64,000 nucleotides of DNA from CADEED01 sp043747875 (GCA_043747875.1 JAYTOI010000049.1:25393-89392); one strand, 5' to 3'; counted from the stretch's first letter, positions 43,633-52,595 are shown. The notes: generated from the sequence alone by a model not told the origin. Numbers and translations: made by a program.

Positions 43633-45023
43633 TGGATGTACTGGAAGCGAAGCCGAAATCGGCCGAGGAGGCGAGCAGGTCGATTCGCGTGTATTTGATC
43701 GAGCTGCTCGAGAAGATCCGTCAGAAAAGCCGGATCCCCGGGATCGCCATCACGGTGAGCATTCAAGGCATTCGCTGCGAGGCCGCCATTGGCGAGCTCG
43801 CAGAGGGCGGTGTTGAACCGATGTCGGTCGATGCGCGCTTCCAGATCGGGTGCATCACCAAACCAATGGTGGCGATGGTGGCTGCGGAATTCGTCGCGGA
43901 CGGGCGCCTCGATCCCGATGCGCGCATCTCGCGTTACATACCTGAGCTCGCTGACATCGATGTCACGCGGGAGCTTTCGGTCTGGCACCTCTTGTCACAC
44001 ACGAGTGGTGTTCAAGGGCTCAACATCAACGATCCCGCGGTGGCCTACAGCTACAACTGGGACAAGTTCCTCGCGCATTTGCGCGGTACACGGCGCCTGT
44101 TCACGCCCGGCTCGGTTTTCAGCTACGACCATTCGGAGTACGCGCTCGTCGGCGAGATTGTCGAGCGGATCTCGGGATGCAAGATCGGCGAGCTCCTGCG
44201 AACGCACATTGTCGAACCGCTGGGCCTCACCACCGGGACGGTTCGCGGTGACCAGCAACTGGTCGACCGATGTGTGGTGGACCACACGCCCGATTCGTCA
44301 GCGGGAACCTTTCGCAAGCTCAAGCCGATCCCTTTCGGCGCGTTTTGGCGGGCATCCCTCTCGGACTTGACCATGAGCCTGTCCGACATCTTGCGTATCG
44401 CAGAGGCGATTCCCGGCATCTCACGAAGTACGGCAGGGAGGCCGACACCCGAAGCCATGGAGTTGGTGCAGAAACAGGTGCTGCAGTTGCCCGCCATGTT
44501 CGGCAGCGCCCGTGCCGAGCAATTGCCGGCGTCCTTCGGGCTTGGCTGCGCCGCTTACCGCGGATCGTTGTTAGGGCACAATGGCTCGGCACGCGGCCAA
44601 ACCTGCGGATTTCGCTTTGATCCTCGTGCAGGCTTCGCGTTGGCCGTGGGCTTGAATTCATGGCAGCCGTACCTGCGCGACAAGATCATCAATCACGTCA
44701 TGGGTGTGCTGCGGGGCCAGAGCATTCCGCCTGCCCCACGCGCACAGCTCGAATTGCCGGTCGATGATCTCCCGGGTACCTACTACGGTCCTGGTGCAGT
44801 CGAGGCCCGTGTGGTGCAGTCGGGCGCAGGGGGTCTGAGCTGCTCCGTGACGGCTCCAGGGCAGCCGCAGCCGCTCGTCGTCGACATGCGTGCGGACGAA
44901 AAATTCGGTCTCGTCGTCAGCTCTGATACGCAACACCACTCGTTGGCATTTTTCCGTGAGCCCGAAAGCGGAATACACGGGCTCATGTTCGGGATGACCG
45001 CGCTTCGCAAGGGAGCGCAATAA
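43632..45023 (+). CDS. lactamase-fold enzyme with Cys in place of catalytic Ser
   Basis: 463 residues, class C beta-lactamase/esterase fold. The motif that is normally SxxK reads RFQIGCITKPMVAMVAAEFV, with Cys 74 and Lys 77. The Tyr motif is SYDHSEYALVGEIV, and GHNG SARGQT supplies the third motif (HxG). A C-terminal domain of about 90 residues (from LELPVDDLPGTYYGPGAV) follows, shared with the paralogues at 51285 and 60484. There is no signal peptide, so it acts in the cytosol. The start ATG overlaps the carrier stop. Likely roles are acyl/peptidyl transfer or hydrolysis from the adjacent carrier, as in LovD-type or PBP-type thioesterase enzymes; the Cys nucleophile would suit a thioester-exchange step. 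Confidence 0.88.
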   Translation: MDVLEAKPKSAEEASRSIRVYLIELLEKIRQKSRIPGIAITVSIQGIRCEAAIGELAEGGVEPMSVDARFQIGCITKPMVAMVAAEFVADGRLDPDARISRYIPELADIDVTRELSVWHLLSHTSGVQGLNINDPAVAYSYNWDKFLAHLRGTRRLFTPGSVFSYDHSEYALVGEIVERISGCKIGELLRTHIVEPLGLTTGTVRGDQQLVDRCVVDHTPDSSAGTFRKLKPIPFGAFWRASLSDLTMSLSDILRIAEAIPGISRSTAGRPTPEAMELVQKQVLQLPAMFGSARAEQLPASFGLGCAAYRGSLLGHNGSARGQTCGFRFDPRAGFALAVGLNSWQPYLRDKIINHVMGVLRGQSIPPAPRAQLELPVDDLPGTYYGPGAVEARVVQSGAGGLSCSVTAPGQPQPLVVDMRADEKFGLVVSSDTQHHSLAFFREPESGIHGLMFGMTALRKGAQ

Positions 45024-45102
45024 GGCGTTCTCTCGCGAGAATTCTTCCCCGACTAAAATGGTTGCGAAGCCGGGGTATCGAGTCAAACGAAGGCGGTTGC
45101 CA

Positions 45103-46173
45103 TCAGGGTTCGACCACGCCGAACCCGCGCTCACGCAACGCCTGCAGCGGGCCATTCGAGTCAAACAAAGCGCCGAGCGGCACGAGCGCAAAAACAGAGG
45201 TGTGATCGCGCAGCGCATCCTCCACGGTGCTCACCCAGACTTCATTGACGGCCTTGAGGCCGCGCTCGAATTCGAGGCGCGCGAGGTCCGCCTTGTGCGC
45301 CGATTCAGCTGTGCCCAGCTGTTTGAGCAACGATCCATTCGTCATGAGTGTCAAGAGAAGCTGCTCGCAATCCAGGGTCGGATCGGGCGGCGGAATTCTT
45401 CGCAGCACCTCTAGATTGCCGCTCGCCCACGCGTTGGCGTGCGTTTTCATCACTACGAGATCCTCTTCGAGTCGCGCGAGCGATTTCGCGAAGCACTCGG
45501 CGTCCCCCAGCTCCGCGTCGCGGAAGCGCCCGATTATCTCGCGCGGCTTGTCGATCTGGATGGACATCCTGACTTCCGGCTCCAGAATCTTGACCTTGTG
45601 CTTCTTCGCCAGGCGCTGCACCGCGTCCCATACGACGGCCCCAGGATCGGGCGACGACAATCCCGTTTCGCTCATCGCCTGAGAGCGGAGCTCCGAGGCA
45701 GCGAAGGCTGGGCGCAGCTTTTCCACCGAGTTGCCGTGTCGGAAGACGTACTTCTGCTTGAGCCGTTCCCACTGCTGGTACGCTTCGGGCGCCACCCGAT
45801 CCTTCAGTTTGACGCCCTTGGGGTTGTCACCCAAGGACATTACCGCGGGCGCCGCGGCCAGCTTGGCAAAAAAGCCCACCTCGATATCTGTCTCGAGCTG
45901 CACCCAACGCACGACGAACTGCGATTCGGTGATGCGTGATTCCACCTCGCGAGAACGCCAGGTCATCTTCGCAGGCAGCGGCGCGTGCATGCCGAGAATC
46001 CACAGCGTCTTGCCGTCTCGCGAGGCAGACCACAAGGCCGGTCCGGGCTGCTCGCCGGTGATCAGGATCTCCTCTAAGACGGGCGCAGGGTCCGCGAAAG
46101 TGACCGGCTGCTGCGACTGCGCGCCGCTCGATGCGGCAGCGAGAAGCAGCACGAAGGAAAGAACGGCACGCAT
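45103..46173 (-). CDS. TraB/GumN family protein
   Basis: 356 residues with a signal peptide (MRAVLSFVLLLAAASSGAQS). The family pattern is present: GPALWSASRDGKTLWILGMH (start of the fold, normally GxxLWxVxxxxxxxYLxGxxH) and a C-terminal DALRDHTSVFALVPLGALFD, QALRERGFGVVEP. These proteins resemble EreA/ChaN hydrolases; function is uncertain. It is convergent with the thiolase operon and probably unrelated to it. Confidence 0.8.
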   Translation of the reverse strand: MRAVLSFVLLLAAASSGAQSQQPVTFADPAPVLEEILITGEQPGPALWSASRDGKTLWILGMHAPLPAKMTWRSREVESRITESQFVVRWVQLETDIEVGFFAKLAAAPAVMSLGDNPKGVKLKDRVAPEAYQQWERLKQKYVFRHGNSVEKLRPAFAASELRSQAMSETGLSSPDPGAVVWDAVQRLAKKHKVKILEPEVRMSIQIDKPREIIGRFRDAELGDAECFAKSLARLEEDLVVMKTHANAWASGNLEVLRRIPPPDPTLDCEQLLLTLMTNGSLLKQLGTAESAHKADLARLEFERGLKAVNEVWVSTVEDALRDHTSVFALVPLGALFDSNGPLQALRERGFGVVEP

Positions 46174-46319
46174 CCTAAACTCCTTACTTCCTGAATCGCG
46201 TCGTTCGGGTCGAACCCTGCACCGCTGAGTGACTGCGGTGATCGTCGGGTTCATAGTCTTCCTTCCTGTGCAGCGATTTCCTCGCCCGCGTCAAGCCGGC
46301 GTGCCACCGGTCCGCTGTC

Positions 46320-47171
46320 TCACTCCGTGACGACACTTCTGAAATCTGCCATGGGGCCTGTCGTCGCTGCACATATCTCTGCAACCGCGCGTTCGATCGC
46401 AGCCAATGTATGAGCTCCCGTTTTCTCGACAGGTAATACGATCGCTATCGAAGCGCGTTGATGCCTCACTCTGAACAGCGGAACGCCGTTCAGGTCCTTC
46501 ACTACTTTGTCATGCTGGCCACGAGGTGCTTTCCGGCCCCTCACTGACGCAGCCATCAACCTCGTGTAGACCTCTTTGGCCGCAGGACGGGGATCGAGCG
46601 ATGCGATGGCACGGGCAGATGCGATCGTGACAGAGCGGCGTTTACAGTCCTGCAATGCCTTCGCAAGGTCCAGACCCCATCCTTCACACAGCTCAATGGG
46701 ACTGCTGAATGCATTGATGATCACGCTTGGCAGGCTCGCGATTTTCACCAATCGCGACACCTGGGACGGAGACACTTTCAACGCATGAGCAATCTCTTCC
46801 TGTGATTGGAAATATCCGCGTCGCAGCCACCTCACGTAGTTGAGACCGCGCTCGTATGGACTGATGTCTTTCCGCTGCCTGTTCTCGATGTCCATTGCGA
46901 CGATGGCATCTTTGTCTGACACATGCCTCACCTCGACGAGCAGGGGAACATTCAGGTGGCGCGCAGCGAACAGTCGGCGCGCTCCATAGATCAGCTCTAC
47001 GTCGACATTGTCATCATGCACCCGGCGACCGAGTGCAGGAACAAGTTGCCCGTACTGATGGAAGCTGTGTATCTCCTCCTTGCAGCTTTCTTCCGTGATG
47101 TGCTCTTCCAATCGGTCGTGCAGCGCCCACAAGCGACACCTGAACGGATTGACGGAAACTATTTCGTTCAT
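46320..47171 (-). CDS. orphan ParB-like partition protein
   Basis: About 283 residues from the ATG at 47171. The ParB/Sulfiredoxin N-terminal part: PFRCRLWALHDRLEEHITEE, GQLVPALGRRV, ELIYGARRLFAARHLNVPLL with the GxRR box, then AIVAMDIENRQRKDISPYER and the KorB-type helix-turn-helix QSQEEIAHALKVSPSQVSRL VKIASLP. No parA gene and no clear parS cluster are visible. ParB-like proteins without ParA are common on integrative elements and phage-plasmids. Confidence 0.85.
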   Translation of the reverse strand: MNEIVSVNPFRCRLWALHDRLEEHITEESCKEEIHSFHQYGQLVPALGRRVHDDNVDVELIYGARRLFAARHLNVPLLVEVRHVSDKDAIVAMDIENRQRKDISPYERGLNYVRWLRRGYFQSQEEIAHALKVSPSQVSRLVKIASLPSVIINAFSSPIELCEGWGLDLAKALQDCKRRSVTIASARAIASLDPRPAAKEVYTRLMAASVRGRKAPRGQHDKVVKDLNGVPLFRVRHQRASIAIVLPVEKTGAHTLAAIERAVAEICAATTGPMADFRSVVTE

Positions 47172-47359
47172 CCCTGATCCTCCTGTCGCAAATACACCAG
47201 CAGCAACATCTCCTGCTTCGCTTGGGCGGGACATCGAATCGCAGCCGCGCATCCGAGGGTATACCGAACAAACGCGCATCCTCCCACCCAGTCGCGGCCC
47301 ACGAGCTAACTAGGCCCTTCTTGATTGTTCAGGCACCGCGTGAAAATAAGATGACCATT
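47172..47359. other. intergenic, upstream of parB
   Basis: It contains the promoter region of the ParB-like gene; nothing else recognisable. It is followed by the ISAzo13-type relic. Confidence 0.4.
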
Positions 47360-47636
47360 GTTCCTTGCTGGTTGGAAGCAAGGCGTAATTGCAGTCGCCG
47401 TGAAATCTGTCGGGCCTGATGTGCAGTGCGCCGATTTGCGCCGCGGTCACCGTCACCGCGCTCGCACAGGCGCGGAGATGGCTCACGTGGGTGGGCATGT
47501 CCAGACGGATCGCCACTTCCTGCAGAGCCACTTTCCACGAACGGCAGCGACTACCGTTGCTACCACGTCCATCAGCGGCAATCAGCAGCTCTTTGGCGCG
47601 CGGGTGGCACTTCGCGCCCATCTTCTCCGTGTCCAT
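47360..47636 (-). pseudogene. ISAzo13-family transposase relic with internal deletion
   Basis: MDTEKMGAKCHPRAKELLIA, ADGRGSNGSRCRSWKVALQE matches the DxGGSNG region of ISAzo13-type transposases (family: LLITADGGGSNGSRxRLWKxELQ). It then jumps within a few residues to VTAAQIGALHIRPDRFHGDC NYAL, which is the C-terminal end of the same family (ITVTDAQLAAL.L.RH.FHGDWNY). The catalytic section in between is deleted, and the N-terminal half is absent. Confidence 0.75.
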
Positions 47637-47656
47637 GACACGGCGGATCGCGTTGT

Positions 47657-47953
47657 TCAATTCCAACGGACCGCGCGGTGGCAATCGCGTCGAAATTCCT
47701 CTGCCAGGATGTCTTCCTCGCACAGACCGAGGCCGGACTGAGGATCGACGCCGCCGGCGCGCTTCATGGCCCGGTCGATGCTTGCCACTTTCGCCGGTCG
47801 CGTCTCCTCGAGTTCGGGAGCGGGAGTGTCAGCCTCGGGCTGCGGCTCCGGCTGCACGTGGGGGGCAAAAATCGAGCAGCCACCGGTAGTTAGTAACGTG
47901 CCGCCAATGAGAACGGCGACCCCGACCGGGCGGGAGCAAGCGGCAATCGTCAT
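47657..47953 (-). CDS. small lipoprotein
   Basis: 98 residues. The N-terminus has a hydrophobic stretch and a lipobox: MTIAACSRPVGVAVLIGGTL, LTTGGC with Cys 26. The rest is Pro/Glu-rich (PHVQPEPQPEADTPAPELEE) with a C-terminal KVASIDRAMKRAGGVDPQSG and two further Cys. Family not recognised. It is likely tethered to a membrane. Confidence 0.6.
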   Translation of the reverse strand: MTIAACSRPVGVAVLIGGTLLTTGGCSIFAPHVQPEPQPEADTPAPELEETRPAKVASIDRAMKRAGGVDPQSGLGLCEEDILAEEFRRDCHRAVRWN

Positions 47954-48375
47954 GACGGGCCCCGTTTTGAATTCTTCTTTGGGTAATGGTTAGTGTCACG
48001 ACGAGCCGGTTTCTCTCACCTCCAGGAGAACTATTATCGGATTATTTACACGACCCGATGCCCCACGACGGTACGAGTCCGGAGCGTGCTGCTGCACGAC
48101 TCGAGACACCTCCGAGCCGGGCGGCTTTTGCGTTCTCGAGTGCGGGTGTGATGGCAACTCTGGGCAAATGCAGCCTTCAGGTGATCGAAGGGGGCCGCCA
48201 TTCAATTTTGCTGCAGTAACTCACTGATCCATAAAGTTGCCGATTCGAATCCCTCTCTACTCTTTTGGCCAATTTGTAATAATTACCCAGAGTAGTTTTT
48301 ACCCCAGGCGCAGCGATCCCGCGACCATTGGCATCCGTGGCAGTCTCCTCGCGCAGATTTGTGTTCGGCCTGTTG
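47954..48375. other. intergenic region with tRNA-Ser-like repeat (copy at 48241)
   Basis: No convincing coding region. CGATTCGAATCCCTCTCTAC at 48241-48260 repeats the tRNA-Ser-like fragment seen at 22511; with the upstream GATCCATAAAGTTGC (48226-48240) the shared block covers about 27 bases. Both copies have the same orientation, as expected for the attL/attR of an integrated element. Confidence 0.5.
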
Positions 48376-48813
48376 CTAGCGATCAACCAAGTTGCGTGCA
48401 TAGAATGCATCGAAGTCTTCGGAAGACATCTGGGCCAGTTCTATCAGGTGTAGTTCCGGACTCAAAAAGAACTGGCACGTTTCCCCATCGAAAGCTTCGG
48501 AGGCAAACGCAGGGAGTGCGGTGAACCGCCTTGGCTTGAGGTGAGCGCGGGCCGCAGCCAGGTCATCCGTCAGGAAGCACAGGTGATAGAAGCCGGTGCG
48601 CAGATACTTGGCAAGCCGTGTCTGAGTCGCGTGTGGAGCGACCAGCTCCAGATAGAAACCACCGGCCATCTCGAGGAAGCACACGGAAACACCCTGGCTG
48701 GTCACGTCGAAGGCCCGACTTCGCCGACCGAGCATCAGCCCATCTGCGTACGTGGTGAGTGCCTTCTCCAGGCTCTCGACCGCGCAAGCCGTATGGTGAG
48801 GTCTCAGGAACAT
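48376..48813 (-). CDS. VOC/glyoxalase-superfamily protein
   Basis: 145 residues. MFLRPHHTACAVESLEKALT and SRAFDVTSQGVSVCFLEMAG, GFYLELVAPH, then TGFYHLCFLTDDLAAARAHL and LSPELHLIELAQMSSEDF form the paired beta-alpha-beta modules of the vicinal oxygen chelate fold, near the methylmalonyl-CoA epimerase group. Metal-ligand candidates are His 7, Glu 57 and His 76. It is leftward like FkbH and ends 60 bases from it; a role as epimerase, or in self-resistance to the product, is possible. Confidence 0.78.
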   Translation of the reverse strand: MFLRPHHTACAVESLEKALTTYADGLMLGRRSRAFDVTSQGVSVCFLEMAGGFYLELVAPHATQTRLAKYLRTGFYHLCFLTDDLAAARAHLKPRRFTALPAFASEAFDGETCQFFLSPELHLIELAQMSSEDFDAFYARNLVDR

Positions 48814-48872
48814 TTCCAGGTTCCTGATCTTTGGCTCGACGTCATACGGGTTGATCGGATGTCCAAATCAAC

Positions 48873-50786
48873 CTAGATAGGGCCGACTTCCAGAGCGGCC
48901 GGGCTCGAACGAGGCAGTGGATCGCGGCTCGGCACAGGATCGTCTTCCAGCTTCACCGTGATCCAGTCGCAGACTGTAGGAGCGTGCGAGGAGTGTCTAT
49001 GAAGAACATAGTGTTTGGAGTTGTCCGATTCAACTCGCGTCGTGTCGAACCCGTGCGATTCGAAGAGCGAGCAGACCTGCGCATTCTTGCTGCTCGGGCA
49101 ATATTGTGCGGTCAGGCTCGAGCCGCCTCTTTCATCAAAAGCGATTTGTCTCATCCGGTTGATGATGGGAATTTCCAACCCTCGTCCGAGCGCGCGACAG
49201 CTGATGACCAGGTTTTCGATCCTATAGCTGGACGAATCTTCGGTACGCAGTAGCGCCGCGCCAACCCATCCGAGATCACCAAACCTGTCCTGCGCCTGAA
49301 CCATCAGGAGATAAGAGCTCGGATCATCGGACAATCGTTCCAGTTCGCTCAGCGAGTACCGTCGGCCAGTCACATTGAACTGGTTTGTCTTCGTGAACAG
49401 CTGATGCGCCCGCGGGAGGAGGTCCCTGTGCACGGGCTTGAGCACGGCAAACGTGCTCAGATTCCGCAGGTAATCCTGTAGATCCGTGAAGTCGCCTCGA
49501 GAAGCTCCCCGCGCGTCTGCGTCTGCATACTGACGATCTTTGGCGACGTCTTCAGCCGTGATGACGGTTCGATCCAGGCTGTGCAAAGCGTCCAAGCACG
49601 TTGCAATGCGGCTGGAGTCCGAAGGAAGCAAGACACATTCCACCTCTGGCATCAGCTGTCGTATCAGCTCGATTTCCATAGGACTGTCATCCAGGAAAAC
49701 CAGGCTGTCCGTGCCGATGTTGAGATGGCTCGCTATGCGACGCAATCCTTGATCCTTCGAATCCCAGCCTGCTTCGATGCTGGCGAAATCGCTGGCACGC
49801 AGCGGCATTTCAGGGCGAAGGCGAAAAAGCTCTGCGACGTCTGCTGCGTTGTTCTTGCTGCAGATGGCGAGCAGGATGCCGCGTCGCTTCAGTGTCAGGA
49901 TACTGCGCTGCAACTCCAGATGCGCTTCTCCGCGCGGGTCACCGATGCCGACCCGGACACCCAATGGACCTTCCTCGCCGAGTACTCCGGACCAGAGCGT
50001 ATTGTCGAGATCGACTACGAGGCACTTGCGAACGTAGCCGAGCGATGCCTTGACGTGCCGGGCCAATTGTCCGGCCAACGGCGCAAAAAACGTCTCATGC
50101 CACAGGATCTTGCTCATGTAGTAGAGGCGGCGATCGCGCGAATTGCGGGACCCGTAGTGCGCGGACAGGAGTGCCAGATCCACGATCTGCACGCGCGGAT
50201 TGCTCCTGACGCTTTTCGCGAGGGCGATATTCACTTCGGCGAAGAACTCCTGTTCGCCGTAGTCGGAGCGAAAATCGGCGAGTCCTAGCCCATAGGAGTC
50301 CGGTCCCACGAAGTTGCTCAGCAGCACGGTCGAGTTCGTATGTTTGAGCGCCGCACCAGCCATCGAGTTGGCAAGGCCCACCACTTCCTCGAGCGCTGCG
50401 CGTCGATGGTCCTCGTTCTCGAACTCGCGTCGGTCGCGTCGACCGCGCAGCAGCGGCTCGATTTCGAAGTGCAGGTGGAGAAACGCAGGATCGAACTTCC
50501 GCAGGTTGGAAGTGGGATCGAGCAATTCGGGGACGAGCTGATCGAACGGAACACTGTGAGTGGACGTCGCAATTCCGTCGCAAGCCAGATGAACGAGTAG
50601 ATAGTCTGGCAATGGCTCGAGGACTATGTTGCCGGCGAAGGCGATTCGCGCCTGCGGAGAATGCCCTTTGCTCCGGAGCTGACCGACCAGTCTGCGAATC
50701 TCCGCATGTCCGGTCTCACTGCGGTTCAATGAACGCAGTTGTTCGAGCATTTCGGGGGAAATCCTTTGGCCCGCGTCAACAGCCAT
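48873..50786 (-). CDS. FkbH-like glyceryl-S-ACP synthase (HAD-IIIC)
   Basis: About 637 residues from the ATG at 50786, which has GGAGGA seven bases upstream; an ATG at 50810 is the alternative. Residues 50-260: the N-terminal domain of large FkbH proteins (VPFDQLVPELLDPTSNLRKF, VGLANSMAGAALKHTNSTVL LSNF). Then the HAD core RKCLVVDLDNTLWSGVLGEE (DxDxT), LLAICSKNNAADVAELFRLR and SLVFLDDSPMEIELIRQLMP, and a C-terminal GNAT-like part (FNVTGRRYSLSELERLSDDP, GDLGWVGAALLRT). FkbH enzymes dephosphorylate 1,3-bisphosphoglycerate and place glycerate on an ACP. A discrete ACP gene lies 200 bases away on the other strand, the expected partner. Confidence 0.92.
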   Translation of the reverse strand: MAVDAGQRISPEMLEQLRSLNRSETGHAEIRRLVGQLRSKGHSPQARIAFAGNIVLEPLPDYLLVHLACDGIATSTHSVPFDQLVPELLDPTSNLRKFDPAFLHLHFEIEPLLRGRRDRREFENEDHRRAALEEVVGLANSMAGAALKHTNSTVLLSNFVGPDSYGLGLADFRSDYGEQEFFAEVNIALAKSVRSNPRVQIVDLALLSAHYGSRNSRDRRLYYMSKILWHETFFAPLAGQLARHVKASLGYVRKCLVVDLDNTLWSGVLGEEGPLGVRVGIGDPRGEAHLELQRSILTLKRRGILLAICSKNNAADVAELFRLRPEMPLRASDFASIEAGWDSKDQGLRRIASHLNIGTDSLVFLDDSPMEIELIRQLMPEVECVLLPSDSSRIATCLDALHSLDRTVITAEDVAKDRQYADADARGASRGDFTDLQDYLRNLSTFAVLKPVHRDLLPRAHQLFTKTNQFNVTGRRYSLSELERLSDDPSSYLLMVQAQDRFGDLGWVGAALLRTEDSSSYRIENLVISCRALGRGLEIPIINRMRQIAFDERGGSSLTAQYCPSSKNAQVCSLFESHGFDTTRVESDNSKHYVLHRHSSHAPTVCDWITVKLEDDPVPSRDPLPRSSPAALEVGPI

Positions 50787-50986
50787 CGCTCGATCCTCCA
50801 GCTCCAGCATCTTCGACGTCCAGAGCGATGTCCTCGAGAGCCTTCGGGTATTTCGCGCAACTGCGCCGCGCGCCAAGACCCATCCACTTTCATTGCATCG
50901 GTTTCCGGAATGCAGCATCATGCCGCAGAAGCAGTTAGAGATCCTAGCATCGAGGTCGTTCCCAATCGTTGAGGAAGGCGACGGCA

Positions 50987-51280
50987 ATGAACCTGGTCAC
51001 CGACATCACGCACAAGTTGATCGCTCAAGTAGCGGCAGTTTCGGGTGCAGATCCCAGCGCCCTGTGCGAAGAGACGAAGCTGCAGGAAGTGGGTCTCGAC
51101 TCGGTGCTCCTTGCGCTCATTCTGCGCGACGTCGAAGCGGAGTTTGCTATCGAGTTCGAAGACGAAGAAGTCGCCGACTTCCTGGGCGCTTCATCGATCC
51201 GCGACTACGTAGACGTCGTCCGGAGTGCTTTGCATCGCAGGGGGACGCGTGAGACGGCCGAGGCCGCTGCGTCAGGGTGA
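50987..51280 (+). CDS. acyl carrier protein (FkbH partner)
   Basis: 97 residues from the ATG at 50987, with GAGGAAGG 8 bases upstream. The carrier fold is clear: ITHKLIAQVAAVSGADPSAL, CEETKLQEVGLDSVLLALIL with the GLDS Ser as phosphopantetheine site, and EFEDEEVADFLGASSIRDYV. It is divergent from fkbH and convergent (four bases) with a lactamase-fold gene. It probably carries the glyceryl (or derived) C3 extender unit. Confidence 0.92.
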   Translation: MNLVTDITHKLIAQVAAVSGADPSALCEETKLQEVGLDSVLLALILRDVEAEFAIEFEDEEVADFLGASSIRDYVDVVRSALHRRGTRETAEAAASG

Positions 51281-51284
51281 AATT

Positions 51285-52595
51285 TCAATCCGACGCATGT
51301 CGCCACAGATTGCGTCCATTCCAGACGAATTCTGACGGTCCTCCGTCTGCCGGGCGAAGGAATTGAATGAAGGAAAACCCTTCCCGGTCCATTGGCTGAG
51401 TGAAGAAGATGTCGTTGTCGGCGGGACGAAGCTTCCTGGTGACAAAAGACGCTGACTGCTCTCGGTCAACATTCTGAACCGCCAGTTGCAGCGCTCCTGG
51501 CGTCGCTTCGATTCGAATGCCTTGTGCGGCATTGCGGTAGCTTCCGATGTAGCGCCTCTGATCGACGTGCGCCCACTCTTGCTGTCGCAGGAGCGTCGGC
51601 ATGTCGAGTCGCACCAGTTCGGGGATCAAATCACCGAACAAACGTTCCATGATGGGAAATGTCGCATCGGCATTTGCCGCTCGGGCGGCAACCACGAAGG
51701 CAATTCCTCGTTCAAGGTGGATTCTGGTTAGGAACGCGTATTCGGGGAAATTCGCATTCTGGCCAGCCCAACCGGCCCCGAAATCTTTCCAGCCGCACGT
51801 GGCTCCTTTCTCGAGCGGGCTCCATCCGGGCAATGGCGCGCTCGGTGCAAACATCTTCGTGAACGGGGGATTCGCTGGCTCGCCCGCGTTGATGCCCAGA
51901 TGAAATCTCAGAAAGGCCATCAGGTCGTCCAGGGAGACCATCATGTTGCCTCCCGTAGCCGGACAAATAGATGGGCTGGGTGTGCCCGGCACTGGCAACG
52001 CATCCGTTCTTTCGCGTAACGCTATACCCAATGGCCGTAGCAGCAATGCTTCGAGCAACTCTCGATAGGGCTGGCGATGTACCTGCTCCAGAATGGCCGC
52101 CGATACAAAAGCGCCAACGCCGCAGTAGTTATACAAATGTCCGGGCTCACACAGGCGTCCGGCGGCGTGAAGGTTTTCAAGCAACACTCGCATGTCGACC
52201 CATCCGTCGGCAGTGACCGGCGCAGTTCTGAGCGAGGATCCATCCAGTCCATGCGTGTGGTTCAGGAGTTGCTCGATGGTGATTCCTTCCAGCACCTCCG
52301 CAAACGTCTGGCCGTGATCCAGGAATTTCACGGCCGCGTCCTGCAGCCGCATCTGACCGTCTCGTATGAGCTGCCAGATGAGAGTGGCAGTGAACGCCTT
52401 GGCAAGGCAGCCGATCTGCACTTCGAACGGTCCGTCGCACCGAGTGCCGCGGTTCACGAATGCGCGGTACGTGCTGCCCGAGTCGATCGCGCCTACCCAT
52501 GCCTCTGCTATTCCTTTGCGAGTACATGCTTCGTCGAGAAAAGCCTGTAACTCCTGGTCGAGGCGACGCAGAAAGGTTGTTGTCATTTTTTCCAT
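51285..52595 (-). CDS. second lactamase-fold enzyme with Cys in place of catalytic Ser
   Basis: About 436 residues from an ATG at 52595; an ATG nine bases later and a TTG at 52604 are alternatives. The SxxK position reads FEVQIGCLAKAFTATLIWQL, so Cys 63 and Lys 66 (numbered from 52595). A Tyr motif LYNYCGVGAFVSAAIL and GWAGQNANF at the KTG/HxG position follow, so the third motif has Trp in place of His. The C-terminal 90 residues (YIGSYRNAAQGIRIEATPGA...) correspond to the extra domain of the two paralogues. No signal peptide. The shared Cys with the protein at 43632 (QIGC in both) argues against sequencing error. Confidence 0.86.
   Translation of the reverse strand: MEKMTTTFLRRLDQELQAFLDEACTRKGIAEAWVGAIDSGSTYRAFVNRGTRCDGPFEVQIGCLAKAFTATLIWQLIRDGQMRLQDAAVKFLDHGQTFAEVLEGITIEQLLNHTHGLDGSSLRTAPVTADGWVDMRVLLENLHAAGRLCEPGHLYNYCGVGAFVSAAILEQVHRQPYRELLEALLLRPLGIALRERTDALPVPGTPSPSICPATGGNMMVSLDDLMAFLRFHLGINAGEPANPPFTKMFAPSAPLPGWSPLEKGATCGWKDFGAGWAGQNANFPEYAFLTRIHLERGIAFVVAARAANADATFPIMERLFGDLIPELVRLDMPTLLRQQEWAHVDQRRYIGSYRNAAQGIRIEATPGALQLAVQNVDREQSASFVTRKLRPADNDIFFTQPMDREGFSFIQFLRPADGGPSEFVWNGRNLWRHASD

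Noticed and set aside
22511..48262. tRNA-Ser genes at the GAATCCCTCT fragments
   Set aside because: Only the T-arm and acceptor end are present; no D-arm, anticodon arm or long variable arm precedes them.
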